Shown here: one piece after another, positions 20,948 to 33,970 of the stretch
Layout of the letters: every line of letters starts with the position of its first letter
How positions within the stretch are numbered: position 1 is the first letter of the stretch
Assembly: GCA_002102555.1 (NCBI GenBank)
Contig: MCFL01000089.1
Coordinates: 31,439 to 95,438, forward strand
DNA length: 64,000 nucleotides
Direction of reading: 5' to 3'
Source of the DNA: Catenaria anguillulae PL171
Lineage: Eukaryota; Blastocladiomycota; Blastocladiomycetes; Blastocladiales; Catenariaceae
Program-made: the position numbers and the translations under genes
The notes under the pieces: generated by a model
The model's input: the letters and a program-made list of their open reading frames with translations, nothing else
Told to the model about the DNA's origin: nothing
Databases searched by the model: none

Positions 20948-23900
20948 TTACATGCCGTACTTGCCACGGCGGTTGATGGACGCAGTCGATGATTCCCTTG
21001 GCTGCAAGTTTGCGCTCCCGCCAAACGACTCGTGAGACTTGCCCGACACAGGCGCACGCATGAAGGGGTTCTCCTCCATGGACGGGCGCTCGTCATCGTC
21101 ACCGTACTCGGACCCGGTTGCAAACGCCGCAAGCGACCGCTGGTTCTCGACCATCGAGTCAATAACGCTAAGGTCTGGTTCAAAGCCTTGGAGGCCGTCC
21201 AGCCAGAAGGTTTCCATGGTCCCTTTCCCCTTGACGGGCACCTCGCCACGGCGGTCCATGAGAAATGGCTCCTTGGTCGCACTCAAGCGCTGCTGAACGG
21301 CCACCGACATGTGGACACGCGAGGCAGCGCCGGTCGACTTCATCCGCGACGCCGTGTTCATCGTGTCGCCGAACAGGCAGTACCGCGAGCACTTTTTACC
21401 AACGACACCGGCCACGACCGGTCCACTGTGGATGCCGACCTTGAGTTTGAGCTCAAGGTCTGGGTTGGACCGAATGCGAATCTTGCTGATGGCCCGCGAA
21501 AAGTGCAGGGCCAGCTTGGCGATTTCGCTTGCTTGGTTGGGCGCGCTCTCGGGAACACCGGCAACGCAAACATAACTGTCGCCCACGGTCTCGACCTTGT
21601 ACACGTTGTATCCGAGGATAATCTCGTCAAACACACAGTAGAGCGTGTCCAAGAGATCCACCATGTCGAGCGCAGAGTACAAGTTGCTCATCTCGCTGAA
21701 ACCTTCGATTTCGGTAAACATGATGGTGGCATCCTCAAACGACTCGGGCGGGACCACCTCGCCGCGAAGCAAGCGCGGGGCAATGGTCGGTGGCAGCATC
21801 GAGTGGATCAAGTCTGACGAGCGTGACCGTTCGCGGGCAAGCTGCTGAATCAAGGTCTCCATTTGCTGGCGCTTGCGTTCCGTTTCCGTGCGGTCGGCTT
21901 CTTGTGCCGCCACCTCCTCGGTCAAGTCGCGAACAATGGCCGTGTACAAGTGCAAATCGTTTTCCTTGACTTCGGAAATGGAAAGATACTGAGCGCGAGA
22001 AGAGAATCGAGGGGTTACTTCCAAGAAGCGGGTGGCAACGGATACAAACAACTCGTACCAATGGGAACTCGGTTCCATCGCGTTTGCGACCAGTCACAGT
22101 CTTGCCCACGCCCAACATGTACGTCTCGGACGACAAGTAGGTTGAAATCTTTTCGACCGGGTCGATTTCCTCGGGCTGCAACGTCGAGACATTGTGGCCC
22201 ATAATCTCGTTGGCCACATACCCAAAGATTTGCTCGGCACGCGCATTAAAGCGTGTCACGATACCTTGAGGCGTGAGGTTGACGATACCGTCGCCGACCG
22301 TCTCCAACACCGAGTTGAGCGTGCGCCGTTCCATGAGCATCTTGTGCTCGGCCGAGCGAATGTTTTCCTCCATGGCCGCCTCCTTCTCTTGTGTCGACTG
22401 GAGCAGAGCCAGCTCGTCCGATTGCTGCTTCTTGAGGTGCGCCGCACGCTCGTGCTGCTGCTTCTTGAGGTCAGCAACACGCTCGCGGATCGATTCCTCA
22501 AGGTTCTGAATGGCGGCAGCGTGCTCAATGCGCAAAGCGTCCAGCTGCTCCTTGTGGGCCTTCTTGAGCGTCTTGAGCTCTTCGCGCATCCGCGTCAGCT
22601 TGTTCTCCAAGCGCTCCTTCTCCTCAAGCGCCAAGTTCTCGGCGAGAGTGTCCGACATGCCATTCTTGTGACTGCGGCTCACAGACTCGTTGCTACCGCC
22701 CGACACGGAGCCACTCGACGAACCGTTGGCGGATGACGACCCGTTTTGGCCGGCACCATGGGCTTGCGTCTGGTAGGCCTCGGTCTCGGCAACAATGGCC
22801 GCGGGAACTTGAACGTTGACATCGTCCGCCATCTTCCCAAGAATGCTGGGCAAGAGAGGAACCGGTGCAGCTTCTGGATCGGGGTCGACCGAGGGGTGAA
22901 TCGGCACATTCGTGTGACGAGTCAATGTGGTTTGCGGGTCCATAAAGAGACTCGTCAGGGCAACACCGGGATCGGTGCTGGCCGCAAAGTTGGTGTCGAG
23001 CCCCGTCTCGCGGGTCAAGGTGACCTTCCACCGCGACATGCGTGCCCATCGTTGCTGGTGTTGACGCGCGACGACCTGCTCAAACTCAGCCTTGTGACGC
23101 CCTTGCAGCTCCTGCATGGCCTTTTTGTGCGCAAATTGATAAGCAAGCGTCTTGACCTCAAACTCGGTCTGGTGAATCATGTCCTTGGTGCGCTTGATTT
23201 CTTGGCGCTGCGACTCCTCCAGCTCGATGCGTTCGCGGTCCTTGGACGACTTGAGCATGTGCATCTCCTCCAACGACTTGATTTCCATGTCAAACATCTC
23301 CTTCATTTGCCTGATTTCTAAACCTTGGGTGTCGCGGCGGTGCTCGGCAATCTTCTTGTCGCGCGCCTTTTGGTGGTTCATCTTGAACTGAAAGTCCTTG
23401 GCACGGTCTTGACGCGCCTCGGCGGGCAAGTGAGCCGTCTCGAGTGCGAACAGCGCCTTCTTGTCGGCATTGCTGCGTTCAAAGGCCAGAGTGAGACGCT
23501 TGCGCTTCTTTTGGTGGCGGGATTCCACTTGGGCAAGGTGTTCTTCGAAAGCTTGGCGGTAGTCGTCGAGCATGAGCTTGACTTCCGCGTCAATATTCTG
23601 AGACTTGTCTTGCTCGCTGGGAGATTGAAAAGTTAGTGAGTGTCAGAGCCCAAGGCGCACATTGAAATCAAGCGCAACGAAAACGTACTGAATGATGATG
23701 TCCCGATTCTTGGCCACAAAGTTCATGGTCTGCTGCAAGTTCTTGCCGCGCTCGCGCGCCTCGCGTGACTCCATAAACGTCTTGAACGCCAACCGTTCGC
23801 GCTCAACCTCCTTGTCTTGACGGACGCGCAACCGGCCCAACTCCTTCTCGTCCTGCTTGGAAAAGAAGTTCATTTCGTCCTTTTCGAGCGAACTCACCAT

Positions 23901-24296
23901 GGCGGCCTTGACGCGTGTCTCCATCTTGCCCAGATCGCCACGCAGGCCGTCGAAAATGGACTTGACGCCATCGTTCAACGAGTTGCGGAAGTCCTTGGTC
24001 GCATCGGTACCGGCTGCGGCCGCACCATCACCGCCCTTGGCTCCTTCGCCCTCGGAAACTTCTCCCTCGGTGGGCGAGTTGCCGCCACCAAATGTGACGG
24101 ATTCTGTCTCGTTCTCTTGGCTTCCCGGCTCCGACGCATCGATACTGAAGGTCGCCCTGTTTACCGAGAGCAAGAATGACAGTACAGTCAGAGTTCAGAC
24201 ATCAGACATGCGAACATGGCAAGATCAGAGAGATATGTACTTGAGTTTCTTGGGGCTACCGCCCTTGGCGAGACCACCCTTGGGAGCGAGCGACAT
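20948..24296 (-). CDS. Coiled-coil/PAS class III nucleotidyl cyclase (guanylyl-type)
   Basis: Exons 24296-24241, 24156-23689, 23616-22059 and 21988-20948 encode 1040 residues. Order: a disordered acidic N-terminus; a very long coiled coil (about 175-580); a PAS domain (about 595-715; LNSVLETVGDGIV, EQIFGYVANEIMG, GRKRDGTEFPLYLSISEV across splice 3); a signalling helix (LIHSMLPPTIAPRLL); and a class III cyclase domain (about 775-965). Base-selecting residues are guanylyl-type: Glu in YKVETVGDSYV and Cys in RYCLFGDTMNTASR. The transition-state Asn/Arg (NTASR) and second metal Asp (VGDS) are present. The first metal position is Glu (FTEIEGF) where FxDIxGF is usual. No transmembrane segment is seen, so it is probably cytosolic or membrane-associated by partners. 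The PAS ligand is unknown. Confidence 0.9.
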
Positions 24297-25132
24297 GGTT
24301 GCAAACTAGCGGCGGTTGGAGCAAGTGACGAGACAATGCCGACAAATAGCGTCGGATGTGGATATGGTTGTAGATCGTGTGTGTGTGTTCGGGTTTGCTA
24401 TCCTTGCAGCCTCGAAGCCGGCGTGTAGGTGGTATGGATAGATGGTGTGTGGATGGGGAATGCTGGTAGCACGTGAGCGCAGACAGCGTCTAATCGGATA
24501 CCGTCGGATATCGACTGGTTGTGATATGAGATGTCGAATGCACTGGGTGCGATGAGTGGCAGTGTCTGCGCGATATCTAAGTTGAGGACGGAGGCAACGA
24601 TCTGAATGTATGGCGATGGTTGCCGATAGTGAAGGGAAGAGAAAAGAGATGGCTCTGGCCTCGCAGATCTTGAAGCTTTCGATGGTGGGAAAGCAGGCAG
24701 GTCAAGGCTTTATAACAAAATGCGATCCTTTCGGGCGAGATCAACAGCTTTTGACTTTTGTGTTCCCACCGCGATGCGATCGTGTCATTCTCTGCCAATG
24801 CGCCACTTTTTTTTTCCAGTTTTCTTTTAGGAAGGTCTGCGAACGCGTGACGCGTCACCCTTCGTCGTCGTTCAGCTTCAGAGCTATCCTGGTTCGGCAA
24901 GTGGCACTAAATTCCGTTCTCGGGCTTTTCTCATGACTTGATCTCGCGGACTCCAGGCGACAAATCAAGGTGAGAAAGTGGCCTATACGAAAGACAAGCA
25001 CGGTCCGTCCGCAGGCAATCGGTCATTGGTCGCGAACAGTTGTAGCCAGCAGAAGAGTGTGCAATAATGACTTCATGGTGTGGGACAACAAACAATACCT
25101 TGAACGGTGTGCAAATTTAATACAAATGGGAT
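24297..25132. other. Intergenic: cyclase upstream / condensin downstream
   Basis: 836 bp between two minus-strand genes. It contains the cyclase promoter and the NCAPD2 3' UTR. A GT-rich stretch lies at about 24370-24400. No supported gene. Confidence 0.4.
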
Positions 25133-28100
25133 TTACTCTTGTTCCTCCTCCCTGGCCTTCTCAACTCGCTTGCTCAGCTCCTCAATCAGAGGGACCGCGC
25201 CGGCTCCACTGGCTTTGGTCGCCGCAGCTGACGCACCAATCCCTGTTGTCCCTCGCGTTGCCTTGGCAATCACGTCCTTGACCGACTTGTACACGGCCTC
25301 CTCGCCCAGCTTGTCAGTAAACACGCCAAAGTTCTCGAGCAACTTGCGGCACTTGGGCTCCGGATTCGTATCCCAGGGGAGTAGCGAAAGCGCGTAGGCA
25401 ATGGCGCGCCATTGGCGAGGCTGCTCAGATTCCTTGAGTCGGGCACACAACTTCTCGATCAAGTTTTCAACTTGCTTGTCCTTGCTGATGAAGCTGAAGA
25501 GGAACTTGAGCACACGCTTGACGGCGCCTTCGTCGGCCGACTCCTCGTCTCCCTCGTCGTCCTCTTGGGCATCTGCGTCGCTGCTATCCTCGGCATCATC
25601 AGCAGCATCCACATCCATGGAATCCGCATCCTCATCATCTTCTTGGTCCTCCTTCATAGCCCGTCGCTTCTTCTTCTTGGCATCGGCCGAGTCCTTGCCC
25701 AATGGCGCGCCACCATTCGACTTGAACATGAGCAAGTGTGACAAGGCATCCGATAAGTTGTTGTACAGCGCCTGTTCCTTGCCCGCCAACTCGGACAAGA
25801 ACAACCTTGTGAGCCCGGCAATCTTTTCGTCCTTGTCCTCCAGGCACATGGCCAGCGACGACAAGTGGCCCTTGACCTTGACCATGCCGTTCAAAATCAA
25901 GTGCAACAACACCATGAGCGCATTCTTCTTGACGCTCGGGTCCTGGCGCGTCTTGAGTGCGTCGTACAGCACATGCACCTCGTTGTCAATGACTGTGTTC
26001 CAGCACACAATGAGATCGCCCAGGGCAATCATCAGGTTGGACTTGAGAAGCGGCGGCGCAGATTGCATTACGGCAATGAGCAGCGGCAAGTGGTCCTCGC
26101 AAAAGCCGCCAGAGACGCACATGAATTGCGCGAGGGTGATGGTGGCAAATTGGCGCACGGTCGGCGGCGTGATGGACGAGCTGACGACTTCGAGGACGAA
26201 TGGAACAAAGACGCCTAGGAGGGAATTGGATCCGCTGAGCAACTCAAACTCGCGTAGGGCAGTCATGTTGTCGGCAAACACGTCTTCGACGGAACCCACC
26301 ACTCCATCCATGTCCTTGTCGCTGTCGTGGCCATCCACATGGTTTCCGCTGCGCGCCGCTGCTGGTGTGCGACTGTGGCGGGACATGCGCCGACCGGGTG
26401 TTGCACGCGCCGGCGTCCGTGCTGGTGTACGTGCAACTGGAGCCGTTGCGTTCGGGGCGGCACCCTGCTTTTGCTTGTACATGGACTCGATGGCCTCGAG
26501 AAAGACCAAGGACTGAATGGCGGCGTGGCCGAGGACAAAGAAGAAGCGGCAAAGAACGGGCTCGGCGACGGGCGTGGACGTTGAAAGCTCGTTTGCCCGA
26601 GTTCGAATAACACGGTCCATGATTTGCAACGGCTGTTGGCAAATGCGGTGAATCGTGACAATGGCCTGCTGCGCCATCGAGTACCACGGATCTCCGATCT
26701 CGGGGTCGACTGTTTCTGGGGCCGGTGCGACAAGAGCATTGACCAGTGGCTCAAACAAATGATAGGATGCTGGCAATCGTGTCGGCAAGTGACCCAGAAT
26801 TTGGCAACAATACCTGGCGAGCTCGGCGTCTCTTGAGTGCGTGCGGAGTGTGCGGTTGACGATACTGACTTGATCAGCACCCAGTAGTTTGGAATCTGCT
26901 CGGCACACCCACGCGAGCACAATGGCTGCACCCCTCCTTTGCTTGGCCGGGACGCGCCGATCTGCTGCTCCACTTTCCAACATGTTCCACAAGGTATCCA
27001 CGACCCGCGACTCAATATGGCCTTCCTTTGCGCACATGCCCACGAGTTGCTCCAAGCACGTCAGGTCGGCCAATGATGCCGAGTACGTGAGCGTGATCAA
27101 GTTGCGTACCGTGGCATCCGCGCCCACAAGCGTTGGCCCGGCCTCGTCTTCAGCAAGCGCAGGGGCAGACACGTCACGGCCCACAATGTACACGGCGCGG
27201 AAACATTCGACCAGCTTGGCGTGCACGTCCTTGATGTGCTCGGAATTGCGCACATTGAAGACGAGCATCCACATGTTGCGCAGGCCTTCGATACCGCCAG
27301 GCAAGTCGAGTCCCTGTGCCTCGACGAAAAAGTCCATGGACTCGAGCACCTCGGCCTTGGATTTGGACGCAAGCAGCTGCACGAGGGCAGGGACAGCCTT
27401 GGTCTCGATTGTGTTGGTAAACTGCAGCGCATGCGAAAAGTACTTTTCGCGGACGTGCAACGCATCCGCAAGCTTGTTGTCCATGTGCGCCGACCCGGGA
27501 TTTTCTTCAAGCTGCTTCATCATCTCTTGCTTTTGCGCAAACACTTCGTCGGCCATTGGCTGCAACTTTGCTGGATCGAGCGAGGTACCGTGAATTGTGA
27601 ACGGGTGGCGCACAAGGAACTGAGTCACGGCACGAATGGCGGCAGCACGCACGGGTTGGTTCTTGTCCATGAGGCGACCAACTGCCAAGCCCACGAGTCG
27701 AAGCCAAGCGGTCGGGAACCGTGCGTAGAAATAGCGGTAGTCGACCAGGTCCGAGACCACAACGAGTGCCTTTTTGCGCACTTGGGCAGTGATGTCGCGA
27801 AACCGGTCTTCAATGACTTGAAGAAGTGATTGGACTCGGGAAGACATGCGGTTGCCACCCGACTCGCCGCTATCTTGGGCCTCGTCATCCTCTTCTCCAC
27901 CACCTTCGCCCTCTAGGTCCAAATCGGCCTCACCAGCAGGCACATCGCCCTCGGCCTCTGCCTCACCTGCCAGCGCGGGATCAATCAACAACCGCAGCGT
28001 CGATGCCACACAATGCAACACGGCAATGCGCATGGTGTAATCTGGGTTATCGAGCTGGTCCTGCAAGTACACGAGCGACTTTTGGACAATGCGCGGGACC

Positions 28101-29095
28101 AAGTTGGCGAGCGACGTGAGGAAAATGGCAATCGACTTGACGTGCTTGCCACCGTCGGTGCCGAGCGAGTCGCCCTTGGCAATGGACACGAGCATGTCCG
28201 AGGCGAGCTTGGAATGGTTGTGATCGCGGACCAGGTAGGCCAGGAATTCGGCCGTCGGTTCGGCAAGAAAGTCAAAGAATTTGATGTTTTGCTCGAGGGC
28301 GACTTGGGCGTCTGTACCAATTTTCAAAAGTGGAGGTTTCGGTCAACAAAATGAGAGTGGGATGAATGGCTTGCACATGCCAGAGTACGCACCAAACCCA
28401 TGCTCCACAATACACTGTGCGTACACCTTGTACATGACTTGCTTCACCGTGGCATTCTTCAATGACGTGCGATCCTTGTTCTGCCACAGCTCTGCCACAG
28501 CCTTTGCCACATGGCTCACTGCTTCATTCCGCTCGGCATCCGTCAAATCGTGGTTGAGCGGCAGCGCCAAAACTCGATGCAGCGTATTGAAAGTGCGCAA
28601 CTTGAGCGTCTCCCAATCCCACTCTGCCTCGTCCGTCGACACGTGCTTTGCGCGCTTCCTTGCTGGCGGCCTACCGCCCCTGCCCGTCGCGGCCACGGCA
28701 CCACCGGTGCCATTAGCTTGGTTGACGGACTGGATGTGCATGGACCGGTGCTCGGCCGAAATGACGAGCTGCTGCATGAGATCGAGCCACCTCGTCAAGC
28801 ACATTTTCGCGTGGTCGAGCGGCGCATCGGCGTTGATGGTGGCCGTCCAAGTTGTCGGCAGTGCGTCAAGGTTGGACAGGACAAGATCAAACAAGCGCGG
28901 GACAAGGCCCAGGGTCGCCGTGGGCACGGTGCGCACCATGGCGCACAGGTCAGAGAAGGTGTCGTCGCTCGTGAGCCCGAGCGGATCGCCTGACAGCGAG
29001 TCGGTGTACTTGTCGAGGTACCGCTCGAGATCGGCAGGGTCAATGTCGGGGCCACCCCCGCTCGAGGTGCGTGTGCGGCGGCTGCGGCGGGACAT
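25133..29095 (-). CDS. NCAPD2: Condensin complex subunit 1 (NCAPD2/Ycs4/Cnd1)
   Basis: HEAT-repeat subunit of condensin, needed for mitotic chromosome compaction. Two exons (29095-28393, 28311-25133) encode 1293 residues; human NCAPD2 is about 1400. The N-terminus has EWDWETLKLRTFNTLHRVL, a Cnd1 feature. The body has KALVVVSDLVDYRYF, KYFSHALQFTNTIETKAVPALVQLLASKSKAEVLESMDFF (the signature block), VVDTLWNMLES, and FLLVHLILNGMVKVKG-like segments. Two acidic linkers occur, one near residues 345-385 and one near the C-terminus, where a Lys-rich KKKKRRAMKE cluster precedes EEDADSMDVD-type repeats. The start is the ATG at 29095 followed by a basic SRRSRRTRT patch. Confidence 0.93.
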
Positions 29096-31709
29096 TGTCG
29101 TTGACGAAGAACAGTGGGTGACGAGGGTCAGGGTGATCAACCGGTGGTGATGTCGAGCGCGGTCGAGGTGGATGGAACGGGTGGGCAGGCAGACGGCGGT
29201 TGCTGGTTGAGGGAGGAAGGACAAGTAGTATGCATAGAGTAGATAACCATGAGGCCCAAGTCTTGCTTCATATTGTTACCGATTTACCGAGATTTAAATT
29301 TCCACATAAGTACATGATTTGGAGATCGTTTAATTCGTCTCGGCGACTCTGATCACGGAAGGAACGGAGCCGTGAGACAGCGTCTTTATATTTATATGGC
29401 TGATGGGTCGCATTTCTTTCTTGGCCAGTCTCGGCTCTGCCCTCGGTGACCGGCCCGGGGAAAGCAGGATGTCCAGTCATGATTGTTTCATTGACAAGCA
29501 TGCTGGGCAAGGTGATTGTTGAAATGAATAAAACAAAATCTTGAGCTCTTCCAACATTGCAGAAACGACAACTGACTTACGTGTCTTGAAACTAAGCTGT
29601 CCTACAATGGTGCCCAAGCAGTAGTAAATAAGTCAGCGGTCGGCAGGTATCGCCTCATGGATAATGCAACAAGGTAAGTACCTCCAACACAAGTTGTCCA
29701 CAGCGACCCTCGGACCTTTCTGTAATGCAACCGAACATGAACCTGAACGAGCACTTGTCCTCACTTGTCCGCAAGAAAAAACTGTTGCCTGGACCTCAAC
29801 AAAAGCAAACCATTGTGCGAAACAAGCCTCATTCGGTGGTCGGCATCTGCCTTCTGCAGCCCAGTCCTGAAAAGATGCCGCAACCTTTTCTCCTGTTTCC
29901 TTCAAGGCACACCCCTGACCGATCAAGGAAACTTGCGACAGAGTGATGCAGAGGAAAGCAAAGGTGGGAAGTGCACATACCGGAATGCAAGCCAATTACT
30001 CCTCAGAGTTCGTACACCGGGGAAAGAGGATAGTGACGAGCTGGATAGACAACGAGATATCATGAGTGATTTGCTTGCTCCAAATCAATGCGACCTCTTC
30101 ATGTCATCAACCCCGAGCGAATCCATCGCACTCTCAAGCATGTGAAGCACCCCGTCAATCCCGGCCGTCAAACGTATGAATCTCTGTTCGATCCACCACA
30201 GTGTACCACACCTGTACCCCACTCAGCGACCACGTCCAGCCCAGACAATCCAAAATCACCGTCCGCGATGCCACAACGGCAGCCGGCCATCGGCTGCGGC
30301 AACACGCCAACACTCTCAACAACCAGTCCCCTTTCATGCACTTTCCCAGATCAATCTTCATCGTGCTCCCGGACCCGTGAGAGACTACAATTGGCAACAA
30401 GTCGCGGTTTGACAGAGAACTCGTGCGTGTATGACCAGAAGTGGCGATAATTCGGCTTCTTGAGAGGCAATTGATTGCCCGCATGGAGCAATCAACCACA
30501 CAAACAAGGGGTCACTCAGTGTCCACTTTGGCCAGGGCAGTGCTACGATTCCACCAAACGGGACGGCGACAAGAGAATGCAGGGAATCCTTGGGACTACT
30601 CACTCCCCCTGCTGTGGCAAAAGCCCAAGGACCCGGCTCGCGCAGAAGCGACGTAGTGTAAACGCCGCAGGGTGCGGACGTTCTCAGGTCAGTGGGATTG
30701 CCATCACAGGCAGACAGGCGCCGAACTCGGACTCAAGTCCTTTGTATCAGCGCGACCGGCGTCCTGCCTGTCGGAATCGAGAAACTCTTGCGCGAATAGA
30801 GCGTTTTCGCCCGTGTTAAACAATCAGGATCAATCGGCCCGCAAAGGATGATTTTGGACCTTATTCTGGACGACGCTGAGAACATACGGCTTTCGCGAGG
30901 AATCTTGCGGAGATGAATGGCTGGTCACGACAGGGTCCAGTTGCTCAATTCTGCGCGCTCGTGGAATATTCGATCACCGGCAATGTTGGTGTAATGACTA
31001 TGGATGGAAAGATGAGGAGTGACATGACTAAGTTAGTGACGTGGCATGCACGTTACCTATGCGAAATCAACGGGAAACGTGCTTTATATGAAGCGGCCTC
31101 CAGAGGAATGCTTGATAGCTGACCAAAAACGCCGTCCTAAATACAGAGGAAGCATGTCAGCACCCTTCTCGGCCATTGGTGCGACGAAGGAACATGTTTA
31201 CCAAGAACACGAAAAACGATCAATGATCACGAAATCATGAACTCCGAGTTGTTGGAAGCGCGTCGGCCCAGCAATTTGCCATTGATTTAAGATCGTGGTC
31301 GCCAACGGTATGGAAAGGGCTGGTCGTGCGGTCGATGCCAGAGCAGGTGCCGGTTCAATAGTCAGGCATGACGCGTGCTGGCAGCAGGGCAACGATAACC
31401 TGATGCGTCAGCCCGGCGGTTCGGGTGGCAAGCGACGAGCGAGAAGTACCCAGGCATGATGTGGGTGCGATGAGGTCGATTCTGGACAAAGGAGGCACCG
31501 GTGCGTGGACCGCTCTTGGTTCCGGCATCATGGATTGTATGCTGGCTTGAACTGACGAGCGCGTGTTGGGCTCGAGCGAAAAACAGGTTGCGCGTAGTAC
31601 GAACGCAGTCGACCGTGTGCGTGCGAGAGGTCGAATTTCTCACCAGAACGTAACTTTCAATTGTATTGCACTGAGTTTTGATGATGGGTGTCTGAATGTA
31701 TACCCACAA
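29096..31709. other. Gene-poor region, no supported gene
   Basis: About 2.6 kb. Only short ORFs occur, none with recognisable motifs, consistent splice sites or conserved composition. It is less GC-biased and more irregular than its flanks. The first few hundred bases must include the NCAPD2 promoter. Confidence 0.4.
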
Positions 31710-32916
31710 GCTCGAACCTTCTCGGATCCCTACCGTACATGCCTCCCGAGGCATTCGTGCCCTCGATACGCAGCTACCGCTCGTCCCATCAAACCGACAT
31801 TTGGGCAATCGGGTTGCTCCTTTACGAGCTCATGGTGCGCGAGCATCCGTTTGTTTCGGACCTGCAGAACGACGACTCGGCAAGGCACCAGGTTGAAACA
31901 CGGATCGTTGCTGGCCAGGTGCCACTGACCGAAGACTTTGAAGGTTATTCGGCCGAATCGAAGGCTGTGTTGTTGGGGATGCTGACAAAAGACCCGTCGG
32001 CTCGGTACAGATACTCAGCCTCTGGCAAACTTGCATTATTGAAAACGCTCTAATGGGTGTCTTGGTCTCACCGGTTGACGGCAGATGGTGCATTGCAAAG
32101 TCGCTGGTACCAGGACGACACGGACGACCTAGAGTGGCTGCGCCAACAAATCGATTCAATCGCTTCTTTCCGCAGCTCGGTTGCACAACATTCTCCTCCA
32201 TTCGCGACTTTCTCAAACTTTGACAACACCACTTTGCGCGCATCTCCAAAGCACGCGCCAAATCCGAGACATGCTCCTCACCCGCACGTCGTTGCGATGC
32301 AATTCCCGCACACCATTCGCGTCAAACGTCGCCTCTTCCACGCACGCCCACCGGCACAAAACCACTCCAAAACGACCGATTCATCAAAGCCACCTCGCCC
32401 CTGGCAACGTCGTCGGCGAACGAGCGTGCCGTCGGCGATTTGATTACCACGAACCTCTCTGTGCACGGCCGAACCCATTCGTCGCTGGTCGATGCAGATA
32501 TTGCTCGCATTTGTACCTTGATTCAAGCGGCCAACCTGCCTCTCGCCTCACTCAACAAGAGTTCCCGCGAGCACGGGCACCAAGACGTGAGCATTTCCAC
32601 GATTTTGAAGCGTCTCGTCCAGGGCGAGTTTGCTGATGTGGATGCCATTGTGGGCGAGTTGACCTTGATGGCGGCACACATGAACCAAGCCGGCGTCGCG
32701 AATGCCGCCGATTGCGCTAAGGTGCACGACCTTTGTGGGCAAATCTTGCGCACGTTTTCCAGCTCAACGTCCGTCGAGTTGGCGAGCAGGGAAACTGGGG
32801 GGAAGCGGTATCGGACAGTCAGCGAGGAATGTGAGAACGAGGAAAAGAAGGATACGCGTGGGTTCGTAAAGGCGGACGGCAGGAGGAGGAAGCGGGGTAA
32901 AGGAAAAGAGAACTGA
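31710..32916 (+). pseudogene. 5'-truncated PIM-like kinase paralogue: C-lobe plus C-terminal helical domain
   Basis: The frame opens inside the activation segment (LLGSLPYMPPEAF) and continues through TDIWAIGLLLYELMVREHPF, a C-lobe core, then AVLLGMLTKDPSAR. A shift near 32010-32070, probably a degenerate intron, leads to RLTADGALQSRWYQDD, the usual end of a kinase C-lobe. A last open segment (about 32370-32916) ends in a Lys/Arg-rich tail. No N-lobe, Gly loop, catalytic Lys, HRD or DFG is found upstream, so it cannot encode an active kinase as it stands. The whole series, including the C-terminal ILKRLVQGEFADVDAIVGEL region, resembles the intact kinase at 51756-54764. Either a decayed partial duplicate or a gene whose 5' half lies elsewhere. 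Confidence 0.65.
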
Positions 32917-33970
32917 TGACGGATATCAATGATTCGCGCTGGCGCTTCTCTATGATCTCACTTTTTATTTATACCACGCCCTACTTTTTGGGCATCCTTC
33001 TGCTGTCTTTTGACCTCCTTCATCACTGGATTTAGTTGCTCAATATAATTCACGGTTTCGTATCATTCTGTTCTGGATGGCGAATGGTCCATGGAACCGT
33101 GCGGACGACATGTATAGCATTGGTGCCAATCAACTTGATTGATTGATTGAATGAATCAAGCTGTACGTGCCGTCGTATAAACAGGAACGGATGCAAGGAA
33201 ACATAGGCCTGACCATTCAAGGCGGGGCAGTCTGCATCTCCCTCCCGTCAGTCGATCGCAAGGCCACAGCGTCAGCAGAACATTGCAACCCCAATTAATG
33301 TTCATGTTCACAGATTGACCACCCACGAACATGTATTTACTGGCACCACCACCACCCAGCATTACTCAAGCCATGTGAAAAACCCGCTCAGGTCATGTAC
33401 GCATTGCACAAACTCCGCGTGGAGCGGAAAAAAGATAGGGTCGGCCACCGCCATAAGGCAAATCCTGCCCATCCAGAGTGCTCACAGCAAGTCGGCACGA
33501 AAGGCAAAGCTGGAGTGAGCAGCTTGTCAATTAACTCGGAAACAAACGGGAAATCAACAGCAACGTCGAGACTATCACAGCCTGCATTATTTGTTGAACC
33601 GACATGATTCGCTGTCCTGGCAAACTGGGTTGCACGGTGCACCAAATTGCATGAAACGATACAAGATACATGGAAATACAAAATTTGGGTACTCGTAACC
33701 CACTTTGCACACTGGGCAGCACCAAGGTCGTTGAGAGCAGCGCAGAGAGTCCAAGACGTGCAAATCGTTGATTGCACAAGGAATAATCTTGATCGCTTGC
33801 AAAGGCACCCACTTCATGGATGAGGGATGGCGGTTCCAGAAAAGACTTCTAGAAGAATGCACCCAGGGCTCAGCCTATTTGCGATCGTCATGCCGTGCCG
33901 AACAAGGACCTTCTTGGCGCACCGCATTTTGATTCTTGAGTGACAAACAGGTACTGTACTGGGGGCCTCC
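32917..33970. other. Intergenic, no supported gene
   Basis: 1.05 kb upstream of the lipid phosphatase. AT-rich near 32950-33050 with a TTTTTATTTATA stretch. Presumed promoter and 3' flank. No gene seen. Confidence 0.4.

Noticed and set aside
25401-26516. 371-codon plus-strand ORF
   Set aside because: Antisense shadow of NCAPD2, Ser/Arg-rich without motifs.
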